Source of the DNA: Haliea sp040222615 | Lineage (GTDB): Bacteria > Pseudomonadota > Gammaproteobacteria > Pseudomonadales > Halieaceae | Direction of reading: 5' to 3' | Assembly (NCBI RefSeq): GCF_040222615.1 | Contig: NZ_JAVKCQ010000056.1 | Coordinates: forward strand, 1 to 24,871 | DNA length: 24,871 nucleotides | Shown: in pieces, positions 1 to 7,474 of the stretch | How the letters are laid out: each line of letters begins with the position of its first letter | Position numbering within the stretch: position 1 is the stretch's first letter | The notes under the pieces: model-generated | The model's input: the letters and a program-made list of their open reading frames with translations, nothing else | Told to the model about the DNA's origin: nothing | Databases searched by the model: none | Position numbers and translations under genes: made by a program

Positions 1-71
1 CTTCGGGTCCAGCAGATATGGGCCCGGCTCACGGTATTTCAATCGAACGGGTCCAGCGGGTAGCAACACGT

Positions 72-186
72 ACCTGGCCGGCCGCACCTCGCCGGCCGCA
101 CCTGGCCGGCCGCACCTCGCCGGCCGCACCTGGCCGGCCGCACCTCGCCGGCCACACCTGGCCGGCCGCACCTCGCCGGCCGCACC
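72..186. repeat. Eight tandem 14-bp GC-rich repeats (four 28-bp pairs)
   Basis: Eight consecutive 14-base units of the form ACCTSGCCGGCCRC run from 72 to 183, with a partial ninth (ACC) to 186. Units alternate strictly between a T-G and a T-C version (ACCTGGCCGGCCGC / ACCTCGCCGGCCGC), so the true period is 28 bp in four copies. One unit has a single substitution (GGCCAC). Each unit contains the palindromic core GCCGGC. The array lies just upstream of the candidate promoter and GTG start of the aminotransferase. It has no spacers, so it is not a CRISPR array. Confidence 0.9.
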
Positions 187-187
187 G

Positions 188-217
188 TTTCAACCGGCGC
201 GGTGCTGCGGGTATACT
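188..217 (+). promoter_or_regulatory. Candidate sigma-70 promoter for the aminotransferase gene
   Basis: A TATACT hexamer at 212-217 resembles a -10 element. TTTCAA at 188-193, 18 bp upstream, is a weak -35. The pair sits directly after the tandem repeat array and about 50 nt before the GTG start at 270. The assignment rests on hexamer match and position only. Confidence 0.35.
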
Positions 218-269
218 GGACACCTTCCGCGGGGACCGGCTCCCTGCACGACCAACTCAGGAGTTCAAG

Positions 270-1547
270 GTGCATATAGACCAGGCAACCGAAGCCGAGC
301 TGCGCGAACAGCTCGCGACGCTCTACGATCAATACGACCAGCTGGTCGCCAGGGGGCTTAGCCTGGACCTGACCCGCGGCAAGCCGGGCGCGGCGCAGCT
401 GTCCCTGTCCGATGCCCTGGATGGCATCCTGGATGGCAACTATCGCGCCGCCGACGGCACAGACTGCCGCAACTATGGCGGCCTGGACGGGCTGCCCGAG
501 GCCAGGGCCCTGTTTGGCAGCGTTCTCGGTACGACCCTGGAGGAAACCCTGGTCGGCGGCAGCAGCAGCCTGACCCTGATGTACCAGGTAATGGACTTCG
601 CCCTGCGGGAAGGGCTGCGTGGCGCGGAATCGGCCTGGTCCAACGCCGGGCAGGTCAAGTTCCTGTGCCCCGTCCCCGGCTACGACCGCCACTTCTCCAT
701 CTGCGAGTACCTGGGCATCGAGATGCTGCCGGTGCGCCTGCTGGAGACCGGCCCGGACATGGACCAGGTCGAGAGCCTGGTCGCCGCTGACCCCGACATC
801 AAGGGAATCTGGTGCGTGCCGCGCTTCTCCAACCCCTGCGGCTGTGTCTACAGCGACAACACCGTGGAGCGCATTGCGCGACTGCCCAAGCTCGCCTCCG
901 GCCAGTTCATCGTCATGTGGGACAACGCCTACGCCGTGCACCAGCTGTATGCCGATGCGGAACCGCTGGCCTGCATCAGCGATTATGCCCGCCAGTTCGA
1001 CACCATGGACGGCATTTTCCAGTTCGGCTCGACCTCCAAGGTCACCTTCGCCGGCGCCGGGGTCGCGTTCGTCGGCAGCAGCGAACGCAATCTCTCCACC
1101 TTCAAGGCCCACCTGGCGTTCCAGACCATCGGCCCGGACAAGGTCAACCAGCTCCGCCACGTGCGCTTCCTGCAGGACGCGGACACTCTCGCAGCCCATA
1201 TGGAACAGCATGCCGCGCTGCTGCGGCCGCGTTTCGAGGCTGTGCTGGAGACCCTGGAACGGGAGCTGGGTGACACGGGCATGGGGGCCTGGACCCGGCC
1301 CCGGGGTGGCTATTTCGTCAGTTTTGATGCCCTGCCGGGGCTGGCCTCGGAAATCGTGGAACTGGCCGGTGCGGTGGGGGTCAAGCTGACCCCGGCGGGA
1401 GCGACCTTCCCCTACGGCAGGGACCCGGAAGATCGCAATATCCGCCTGTCACCGAGCTTCCCGTCGCTGGAGGACGTGCAGGCCAGTGTCGAGGTGTTCG
1501 CCCTGTGTGTGAAGATCGCCTCGGTGAAGCAGAAGCTGGGACGCTAG
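270..1547 (+). CDS. PLP-dependent class I aminotransferase, Rv3722c-like aspartate aminotransferase (MocR-type Pfam family)
   Basis: This 425-residue fold-type I PLP enzyme is very like Mycobacterium tuberculosis Rv3722c, which is known as an aspartate aminotransferase of the Aminotran_MocR family. Recognisable shared segments are LDLTRGKP near residue 30, NYGG, KFLCPVPGYDRHF, the WDNAYAVH cofactor segment, FGSTSKVTFAGAG and GPDKVNQLRH. K257 in the STSK segment is the expected Schiff-base lysine. GTG at 270 is chosen because GGAG lies 6 nt upstream and the protein then starts where the family starts. The frame is open back to position 18, but that extension only translates the tandem repeats. 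Known family chemistry is transamination between an amino acid (aspartate in Rv3722c) and 2-oxoglutarate; the substrate here is inferred. The gene ends 13 nt from the convergent DUF1820 gene. Confidence 0.88.
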   Translation: MHIDQATEAELREQLATLYDQYDQLVARGLSLDLTRGKPGAAQLSLSDALDGILDGNYRAADGTDCRNYGGLDGLPEARALFGSVLGTTLEETLVGGSSSLTLMYQVMDFALREGLRGAESAWSNAGQVKFLCPVPGYDRHFSICEYLGIEMLPVRLLETGPDMDQVESLVAADPDIKGIWCVPRFSNPCGCVYSDNTVERIARLPKLASGQFIVMWDNAYAVHQLYADAEPLACISDYARQFDTMDGIFQFGSTSKVTFAGAGVAFVGSSERNLSTFKAHLAFQTIGPDKVNQLRHVRFLQDADTLAAHMEQHAALLRPRFEAVLETLERELGDTGMGAWTRPRGGYFVSFDALPGLASEIVELAGAVGVKLTPAGATFPYGRDPEDRNIRLSPSFPSLEDVQASVEVFALCVKIASVKQKLGR

Positions 1548-1560
1548 ACCGCGGGGCAGC

Positions 1561-1905
1561 TCAGTCTTCCTGATTGTGCTGCGGCTGCATGCCGGACAGG
1601 GGGAAGGTAGTCACATTGCTGCGGGTACCTGGCGCCGTGTCGGAGATCTTGCCGGTGCCTTCCTTGTCCACCTCGTCAATGCGGATGATGGCCTGCAGCG
1701 GAATGTAACTGCGCTTGACGCCGTTGAACTCCAGCTTCAGCTTCTCCTCACTGGGGTCCACCAGGATCTGTGAGCGCTCGCCAAAGATGAACTCCTCGAT
1801 CTCGATAAAGCCCCACATGTCGCTCTGGTAGATCTGGCGCGCAAACACCTCGAACACCTGGTTGGCATTGTGGAAAATCACCTTGTAGACGGGTTGGCTG
1901 GCCAT
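1561..1905 (-). CDS. DUF1820 family protein
   Basis: This small, soluble, acidic 114-residue protein has no signal peptide or membrane segment. The N-terminal half (YKVIFHN, then FARQIYQSDMWGFIEIEEF, FGERSQILVDPSEEKLK) and the short stretch GVKRSYIPLQAIIRIDEV are characteristic of DUF1820, a family of unknown function in gammaproteobacteria. The tail from about residue 85 is low-complexity and polar. ATG at 1905 is chosen because the family begins with this MxxxPVYKV segment and a GAGG lies just upstream. An open frame continues back to 2256 but runs into the divergent miaB. The gene is divergent from miaB across a 199-nt gap and convergent with the aminotransferase. I cannot assign a function. 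Confidence 0.88.
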   Translation of the reverse strand: MASQPVYKVIFHNANQVFEVFARQIYQSDMWGFIEIEEFIFGERSQILVDPSEEKLKLEFNGVKRSYIPLQAIIRIDEVDKEGTGKISDTAPGTRSNVTTFPLSGMQPQHNQED

Positions 1906-2041
1906 GAAGTCCTCGTGGGGCGCTCCGGCTGGCGGCCCCGATGGAAGTGCGCCGGATTTTAGGGGCGACAATGGTATCACTCTGGGGCCAGAATTCCAGC
2001 ACTTGTGGGCCCTGCGGCTAGGTTTCAGGCTGCCAACTCTG

Positions 2042-2047
2042 TATAAT
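2042..2047 (+). promoter_or_regulatory. -10 element of the probable miaB operon promoter
   Basis: A perfect TATAAT lies at 2042-2047 in the gap between DUF1820 (minus) and miaB (plus), about 58 nt before the miaB start. No good -35 hexamer is visible at 16-18 bp, so recognition may need an activator or upstream contacts. The rest of the gap (1906-2104) shows no other clear element. Confidence 0.5.
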
Positions 2048-2104
2048 CCTCGACCCTTTTCCGCGACACGGCAATACGGTACCCCCGGGTACCAACGAGG
2101 CACA

Positions 2105-3469
2105 GTGAGCAAGAAGCTGTACATCAAGACCCATGGCTGCCAGATGAACGAGTATGACTCCGCGCGGATGCGCGATCTGCTCGGGGAAAGCCATGGCCTG
2201 GTCCCCACCGACAATCCGGAGGAGGCCGACGTATTGCTGCTAAATACCTGTTCCATAAGGGAAAAGGCCCAGGAAAAGGTATTTCACCAGCTCGGTCGCT
2301 GGAAGCACCTGAAGCAGAAGAACCCCAACCTCGTGATCGGCGTGGGCGGCTGTGTGGCGAGCCAGGAAGGGGCCGAGATCGGCAGGCGCGCACCCTATGT
2401 CGACCTGGTTTTCGGCCCCCAGACGCTGCACCGGCTGCCGGAGATGATGGCCGAGCGCAAGGCCCGCACGGGCCCGGGCGGCACCCTGGTCGTCGACATC
2501 AGCTTCCCCGAAATCGAGAAATTCGACCGCCTGCCGGAGCCGAAGGTCGACGGCCCCACCGCCTTTGTGTCCATCATGGAGGGCTGCAGCAAGTACTGCA
2601 CCTTCTGCGTGGTGCCCTATACCCGGGGCGAGGAAGTCTCGCGGCCGGTGGATGACGTGATCGCCGAGATCGCCCACCTGGCGGCGGGTGGCGTGCGCGA
2701 GGTCAACCTGCTGGGGCAAAACGTCAACGCCTATCGCGGCGCGAACCACCTCGGCGAGATCGTGGATTTCGCCGAGCTGCTGCACTTTGTCGCCCGCATT
2801 CCCGGCATCGACCGCATCCGCTATACCACCTCCCACCCGGTGGAGTTCAGCGACGCCCTGATCGACGCCTATGCCGACATCCCGCAGCTGGTCAATCATC
2901 TGCATTTGCCGGTGCAGAGCGGCTCGGACCGCATCCTGATGGCGATGAAGCGCGGCCACACGGCGCTGGAGTACAAGTCGAAGATCCGCCGCCTGCGCCG
3001 GGTCCGCCCGGACATCAGCCTGTCGTCGGATTTCATTATCGGCTTCCCGGGGGAAACCGAGGCAGACTTTGCCGCCACCATGAAGCTGATCGAGGAGATC
3101 GGCTTCGACACTTCCTTCAGCTTCATCTACAGTGCCCGCCCGGGTACGCCCGCCGCCGAGTTGCCGGACAGCACCGACGAAGACACCAAGAAGCAGCGCC
3201 TGCAGATCCTGCAGGCGCGCATCCTGCAGCAGGCCCAGGCCATCAGCCGCCGCATGGTGGGCACGGTGCAGACCGTCCTGGTCACCGGCGTCTCGAAAAA
3301 AGATCCGGGACAACTGCAGGGGCGTACCGAGAACAATCGTGTGGTGAACTTCAGCTGCAGCGACCACGGCCTGATCGGCGACTTCGTCGACCTGGATATC
3401 CTGGCGGCCCTGCCCAACTCCCTGCGTGGCCAGCTGGCCGAGGTGCCCCTGCGGCGCGCGGTTGACTAG
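2105..3469 (+). CDS. miaB: tRNA-2-methylthio-N6-dimethylallyladenosine synthase MiaB
   Basis: This radical-SAM methylthiotransferase converts i6A-37 to ms2i6A-37 in tRNAs that read UNN codons. The protein is 454 residues, the normal length. The N-terminal UPF0004 domain carries the auxiliary cluster cysteines C12 (HGCQMN), C49 (NTCSIRE) and C83 (GGCVASQ). The radical-SAM cluster is C161-x3-C165-x2-C168 (CSKYCTFC), followed by the PYTRG motif. A TRAM domain, which contacts RNA, occupies roughly residues 380-445. GTG at 2105 is chosen because it gives the canonical N-terminus (SKKLYIKTHGCQMN) with GAGG 4 nt upstream, a rather short spacing. It heads the plus-strand cluster that continues with phoH, ybeY, corC and lnt, as in E. 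coli. Confidence 0.97.
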   Translation: MSKKLYIKTHGCQMNEYDSARMRDLLGESHGLVPTDNPEEADVLLLNTCSIREKAQEKVFHQLGRWKHLKQKNPNLVIGVGGCVASQEGAEIGRRAPYVDLVFGPQTLHRLPEMMAERKARTGPGGTLVVDISFPEIEKFDRLPEPKVDGPTAFVSIMEGCSKYCTFCVVPYTRGEEVSRPVDDVIAEIAHLAAGGVREVNLLGQNVNAYRGANHLGEIVDFAELLHFVARIPGIDRIRYTTSHPVEFSDALIDAYADIPQLVNHLHLPVQSGSDRILMAMKRGHTALEYKSKIRRLRRVRPDISLSSDFIIGFPGETEADFAATMKLIEEIGFDTSFSFIYSARPGTPAAELPDSTDEDTKKQRLQILQARILQQAQAISRRMVGTVQTVLVTGVSKKDPGQLQGRTENNRVVNFSCSDHGLIGDFVDLDILAALPNSLRGQLAEVPLRRAVD

Positions 3470-3529
3470 CCCGCCAAGCGGTATATCCTTTTAACCTCAA
3501 CCACTTGCCCTTTGCGGCCAAAGAGCGAC

Positions 3530-4549
3530 TTGAACAGCGAATCCCCGACCCCGGCGTCGACACAAGCAAACCTTACCCTGGAGCCGAATGATGCCCGCCA
3601 CCTGGCGATGCTCTGTGGCCAGTTCGATGGCCACCTGCGGCAGATCGAGAACCGCCTGGGCATCAGCATTGCCGCCCGCGGCAACCAGTTCCAGCTGACC
3701 GGCCCCGACGCCGGTGTTGCGGCGGGGCGCAAGCTGCTCGGGCACCTCTACAGCGAGGTCTGCCAGGGTGTCGGGCTGAGCCCTGAATCCCTGCACCTGC
3801 AGCTGCAACAGTCCGGCATGGAAAGCCTGGTAGCGGAGTCCGCAGGCGGCCAGGTCGAGGCGATCCAGGTCATTCGCACCAAGCGGGCCTCGGTCAAGCC
3901 GCGGGGCAAGAACCAGCAGGGCTATGTGCGCACCATCAAACAGTACGACATCAATTTCGGTATCGGGCCGGCCGGTACCGGCAAGACCTTCCTCGCCGTG
4001 GCCTGTGCCGTGGAGGCCCTGCTGGAAGAACGGGTGCGCCGCATCCTGCTGGTGCGGCCCGCGGTGGAGGCCGGCGAGAAGCTGGGTTTCCTGCCCGGCG
4101 ATCTCAGCCAGAAAATCGACCCCTACCTGCGGCCACTGTACGACGCCCTGTACGAGATGCTCGGCTTCGAGACCGTGAACAAGTTCATCGAGCGCAATGT
4201 GATTGAGGTCGCACCGCTGGCGTTCATGCGCGGGCGCACACTGAACAACGCCTTTATCATCCTCGATGAAGCGCAGAACACCACCCGGGAGCAGATGAAG
4301 ATGTTCCTGACCCGGATCGGGTTCGGCTCCACCGCGGTCATCACCGGCGACGCCACCCAGATCGACCTCCCCCGGGGTATCCAGTCCGGCCTGACTCACG
4401 CCAGCAACATCCTGGCGGATGTCGAGGGAATTGGCTTTACCTGGTTTGGCAACAAGGATGTCGTGCGCCACCCGATGGTGCAGCGTATCGTCGAGGCCTA
4501 TGACGCCTTCGAGGAAAGGGCGACCCCGCTCGACAAGAGCAAGCCATGA
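3530..4549 (+). CDS. ybeZ: PhoH family ATPase (YbeZ)
   Basis: This cytoplasmic P-loop NTPase of the PhoH/YbeZ family is found genetically and physically with the endoribonuclease YbeY in RNA and ribosome metabolism. Walker A is GPAGTGKT at residues 146-153, and Walker B is FIILDEAQ with D246-E247. An N-terminal KH-like region (about residues 15-110, LCGQFDGHLRQIE...) precedes the ATPase domain. No ATG lies near the 5' end. TTG at 3530 gives MNSESPTPAS..., the kind of N-terminus seen in homologues, with AAGAG a few nt upstream. TTG at 3512 would add six residues and is the alternative. The stop overlaps the start of ybeY in an ATGA, implying translational coupling. The 60-nt gap after miaB has no clear terminator. 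Confidence 0.95.
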   Translation: MNSESPTPASTQANLTLEPNDARHLAMLCGQFDGHLRQIENRLGISIAARGNQFQLTGPDAGVAAGRKLLGHLYSEVCQGVGLSPESLHLQLQQSGMESLVAESAGGQVEAIQVIRTKRASVKPRGKNQQGYVRTIKQYDINFGIGPAGTGKTFLAVACAVEALLEERVRRILLVRPAVEAGEKLGFLPGDLSQKIDPYLRPLYDALYEMLGFETVNKFIERNVIEVAPLAFMRGRTLNNAFIILDEAQNTTREQMKMFLTRIGFGSTAVITGDATQIDLPRGIQSGLTHASNILADVEGIGFTWFGNKDVVRHPMVQRIVEAYDAFEERATPLDKSKP

Positions 4550-5028
4550 GCGTCCATGTCGATATCCAGACTGCCTGCAGTGAACCTGTTCCCGAAGAGG
4601 ACGACTTACGACGCTGGACCCGCGCTGCCCTCGCCGGGCGCATGCCCGGGGACACCGCAGAACTGTGTCTGCGCCTGGTGGATGAGGCGGAAATGACCGC
4701 GCTCAACCGCGACTACCGCGGCAAGGACGGCCCCACCAATGTACTCTCTTTTCCCGCCGGGCTGCCCCCGGAGCTGGCGCTGCCGCTGCTGGGCGACATT
4801 GTCATCTGCGCCGCGGTGGTGGCTCGCGAGGCCGCCGAGCAGGGCAAGCCGCGCGCCGCTCACTGGGCCCACATGACAGTGCACGGCTGCCTGCACCTGC
4901 TGGGCCACGACCACGTTGCCGAGGCCGACGCGATTGCCATGGAAACCCTGGAAACCACCATTCTGGCGCAGCTGGGGTACCCCTGCCCCTACCCGGATCA
5001 TGCCCATGAGGAGCACGTCACCCAATGA
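4546..5028 (+). CDS. ybeY: Endoribonuclease YbeY (16S rRNA maturation, ribosome quality control)
   Basis: This 160-residue UPF0054 metalloprotein is a single-strand endoribonuclease needed for 16S rRNA 3' end maturation and late ribosome quality control. The zinc site HGCLHLLGHDH is complete, with H113, H117 and H123 as ligands. Upstream motifs LNRDYRGKDGPTNVLSFP (about residues 54-70) and GDIVICA (about 85-91) are typical of the family. The start overlaps the phoH stop (ATGA, 4 nt) and the stop overlaps the corC start in the same way, so phoH, ybeY and corC are very likely cotranslated. Confidence 0.97.
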   Translation: MSVHVDIQTACSEPVPEEDDLRRWTRAALAGRMPGDTAELCLRLVDEAEMTALNRDYRGKDGPTNVLSFPAGLPPELALPLLGDIVICAAVVAREAAEQGKPRAAHWAHMTVHGCLHLLGHDHVAEADAIAMETLETTILAQLGYPCPYPDHAHEEHVTQ

Positions 5029-5870
5029 GCGAAGACCGATTTGGCACCGAGCCGGGAGACCGCTCCTGGCTGGAGAAAATCGCCTTGCTGTTCTCTTCCG
5101 AACCCCACAACAGGAAAGATCTCGAGGGGGTGCTGGCGATTGCCGCCGAGAACGAGGTTATCGACCAGGATGCGCGCAGCATCATGGAAGGAGCCATGAA
5201 GGTCAGTGACATGCAGGCCCGGGACATCATGATCCCCCGGGCGCAGATGGTGGTGATCAAGGCGGAATCCACCCTGGAGGAGATCCTGCCGCAGATCATT
5301 CGCTCGGCGCACTCGCGCTACCCGGTGGTGGGCGAGAGTCCGGACGACATCCAGGGCATCCTGCTGGCCAAGGACCTGCTGCCGGAGCTGCTGAACAAGG
5401 ACCACAGCGAATTCAGGATGCAGTCCCTGCTGCGCCCCACGGTAGTGGTGCCGGAGAGCAAGCGCCTGAACGTGCTGCTGCGGGAATTCCGGGAAAACCG
5501 CAACCATATGGCCATCGTTATTGATGAATACGGCGGGGTGGCCGGCCTCGTCACCATCGAGGACGTGCTGGAGGAAATCGTCGGCGATATCGAGGACGAA
5601 ACCGATGTCGACGAGGACAATTTTATCCGCAAGATCAGCGACGATGACTTTTTCATCAAGGCGCTGACTCCCATAGAGGACTTCAACGAGTACTTCCGCA
5701 CCAGCTTCAGTGACGAGGAATTCGACACCATCGGCGGCCTGGTGATCCAGGCCTTCGGCCACATGCCGGCCCGCAATGAAGTCACCCGGATCGAAAACTT
5801 CGAGTTCAAGGTTATCAACGCCGACCAGCGCAAGATCCACAGCCTGCGCATGCGGCCGCTGGAAGCCTAG
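5025..5870 (+). CDS. corC: HlyC/CorC-family CBS-domain protein (YbeX)
   Basis: This 281-residue soluble protein has no N-terminal DUF21 membrane domain, as in E. coli CorC/YbeX. Two CBS domains span about residues 65-125 (beginning ARDIMIPRAQM) and 130-190 (LLRPTVVVPESKRLN..., then IDEYGGVAGLVTIEDVLEEIVG). A CorC_HlyC C-terminal domain spans about residues 205-280. E. coli genetics linked CorC to magnesium/cobalt efflux with CorA; more recent work ties YbeX to ribosome metabolism, which fits its place beside ybeY. Start and stop are tightly coupled to ybeY (4-nt overlap) and lnt (3-nt gap). Confidence 0.95.
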   Translation: MSEDRFGTEPGDRSWLEKIALLFSSEPHNRKDLEGVLAIAAENEVIDQDARSIMEGAMKVSDMQARDIMIPRAQMVVIKAESTLEEILPQIIRSAHSRYPVVGESPDDIQGILLAKDLLPELLNKDHSEFRMQSLLRPTVVVPESKRLNVLLREFRENRNHMAIVIDEYGGVAGLVTIEDVLEEIVGDIEDETDVDEDNFIRKISDDDFFIKALTPIEDFNEYFRTSFSDEEFDTIGGLVIQAFGHMPARNEVTRIENFEFKVINADQRKIHSLRMRPLEA

Positions 5871-5873
5871 ACC

Positions 5874-7403
5874 ATGCCCCACACCGGCCTGCGCCCGCTG
5901 TGGGTGCTGCTGCTGACGCCGCTTGCAGGGACGCTGGTTACTCTGTCCCTGGCTCCATTCGGCCTCTGGCCCGCGGGCATCGCCAGCTGCGCCCTCTACT
6001 GTTACCTGCTCAGCACCTGCTCACCGCGCCAGGCCCTGTGGCGCGGCTGGCTGTTCGGGCTCGGCCTGTTCGGCAGCGGCGTGTCCTGGGTCTACGTCAG
6101 CATTCATGTCTATGGCTACGCCAGCGTAACGCTTGCTGCCATTCTGACCGCACTGTTCTGCGCCGGTCTGGCCCTGCTGCACAGCCTGTTTGCCTGGACC
6201 TATGTGCGCCATGTGCGGCCGCTGCCCGGCGGCATGCTGCTCGGATTTGCCGCCCTCTGGGTGCTGTTCGAATGGCTGCGCAGCTGGCTGCTGACCGGCT
6301 TTCCCTGGCTCTATCTGGGCTACGCCCATATCGATACCTGGCTGGCGGGCTGGGCGCCGATCGTCGGAGTCTACGGGCTCTCGTTTATCTGCGCCGTGAG
6401 CGGCACCTGCCTGTTTCTGGCCTGGCGCAGCCCGCGTCCGGGCGCCCTGCTCACCTATGCCGTCCTGCTCGGCGGTTTCTGGGGCGGGGGCGGCATGCTC
6501 AGGCATATGGAGTGGGTGGCACCCGGGTCCGAGCAGCCCCTCAGCGTCGCCCTGTACCAGCCCAACATTCCCCAGGAACTCAAGTGGCAGCGCGAGCAGT
6601 ACCCAGGCATCCTGCGCCAGTTCGATGCCGCACTGCCGGCGCAATATGGTCACGATATCGTCCTCTGGCCGGAGTCCGCCCTGCCCCGGTTCTACCAGCA
6701 GACCCGCGACTACCTGGACCCGGTAGCGGAACTGCTGCGGCGCGATGACGCCACCCTGATCACCGGTATTCCCTGGCGCGAAGCCGGCAGTGCGGAATAC
6801 TACAACAGCATTATCGCCCTCGGTGCCGGCGGCGGCCTGTACCACAAGCAGCGCCTGGTGCCCTTCGGCGAATATGTGCCGCTGGAGTCCTGGCTGCGCG
6901 GCCTGATCGACTTTTTCGACCTGCCCATGTCCAGCTTCAGTGCCGGGCCGCCGGGCCAGGCCCTGCTGCAGGCAAACGGCTACCGGATCGCGCCGTTCAT
7001 TTGCTACGAAGTGGTGTATCCGGATCTCGTTGCGCGCGGAGCGCGGGCCGCTGACCTGCTGGTCACCATCAGCAATGACAGCTGGTTCGGCGCCTCCATT
7101 GGCCCCCTCCAGCACCTGCAAATGGCGCAGATGCGGGCGCTGGAGAGCGGCCGCTACCTGCTGCGGGGCACCAACAACGGCATCTCGGCCATCATCGACC
7201 ACCGCGGGCAGATCCTGGCGCAGACGCCCCAGTTCGAGGAAGCGGTGCTCACTGGTGAGGCCGAGGTGATGCTGGGCAGCACCCCCGCCGCCACACTCGG
7301 CACCGGCCCCATCATCAGCGCCTGCGCCCTGCTGCTGCTGACGCTGCTGGTGATTTACCACACCTTCTGGCGCCGCGGGCAATCCGCTCTCGACGGGGCC
7401 TGA
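5874..7403 (+). CDS. lnt: Apolipoprotein N-acyltransferase
   Basis: This inner-membrane enzyme adds the third acyl chain to the N-terminal cysteine of lipoproteins, a step needed for Lol sorting to the outer membrane. The 509 residues match the family. About six hydrophobic segments fill residues 8-215, a nitrilase-like periplasmic domain covers about 220-480, and a final transmembrane segment follows. The catalytic triad is visible as E267 (WPESALPRF), K325 (HKQRLVPFGEY) and C377 (FICYEVVYP), in the order and spacing of E. coli E267-K335-C387. ATG at 5874 lies 3 nt after corC. Lipoproteins in this window (LptE, the propeller/cytochrome protein, DUF885) would be substrates. Confidence 0.97.
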   Translation: MPHTGLRPLWVLLLTPLAGTLVTLSLAPFGLWPAGIASCALYCYLLSTCSPRQALWRGWLFGLGLFGSGVSWVYVSIHVYGYASVTLAAILTALFCAGLALLHSLFAWTYVRHVRPLPGGMLLGFAALWVLFEWLRSWLLTGFPWLYLGYAHIDTWLAGWAPIVGVYGLSFICAVSGTCLFLAWRSPRPGALLTYAVLLGGFWGGGGMLRHMEWVAPGSEQPLSVALYQPNIPQELKWQREQYPGILRQFDAALPAQYGHDIVLWPESALPRFYQQTRDYLDPVAELLRRDDATLITGIPWREAGSAEYYNSIIALGAGGGLYHKQRLVPFGEYVPLESWLRGLIDFFDLPMSSFSAGPPGQALLQANGYRIAPFICYEVVYPDLVARGARAADLLVTISNDSWFGASIGPLQHLQMAQMRALESGRYLLRGTNNGISAIIDHRGQILAQTPQFEEAVLTGEAEVMLGSTPAATLGTGPIISACALLLLTLLVIYHTFWRRGQSALDGA

Positions 7404-7420
7404 CCCCCAACCCTGATTGC

Positions 7421-7429
7421 TGGTAGAAT
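7421..7429 (+). promoter_or_regulatory. Extended -10 promoter for leuS-lptE-holA
   Basis: TGGTAGAAT fits an extended -10 (TGN plus TAGAAT) in the 71-nt gap between lnt and leuS. It places transcription start near 7436 and gives a leader of about 40 nt. TGACCC at 7401-7406, 17 bp upstream, is only a weak -35, consistent with an extended -10 promoter. No leader peptide or attenuator is visible. Confidence 0.5.
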
Positions 7430-7474
7430 CCCCCGTTCTTTTTTGCTTCCCCACTGGACGAGATTCCGCAGCCG

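Noticed and set aside
72..186. CRISPR-like array
   Set aside because: The units are directly adjacent with no spacers and too short; it is a simple tandem repeat.
18..269. N-terminal extension of the aminotransferase frame through the tandem repeats
   Set aside because: It translates the 14-bp repeats into a low-complexity Pro/Ala/Arg-rich segment, homologues begin at the GTG at 270, and a ribosome site is placed there.
2240..3367. Long minus-strand open frame opposite miaB
   Set aside because: Its product is a His/Gly/Ala-rich shadow with no family likeness; the plus strand codes a complete MiaB. The same reasoning removes 39-1211, 6021-7523, 7355-8827, 10053-11582, 15898-16914 and 17192-18265 on the minus strand.
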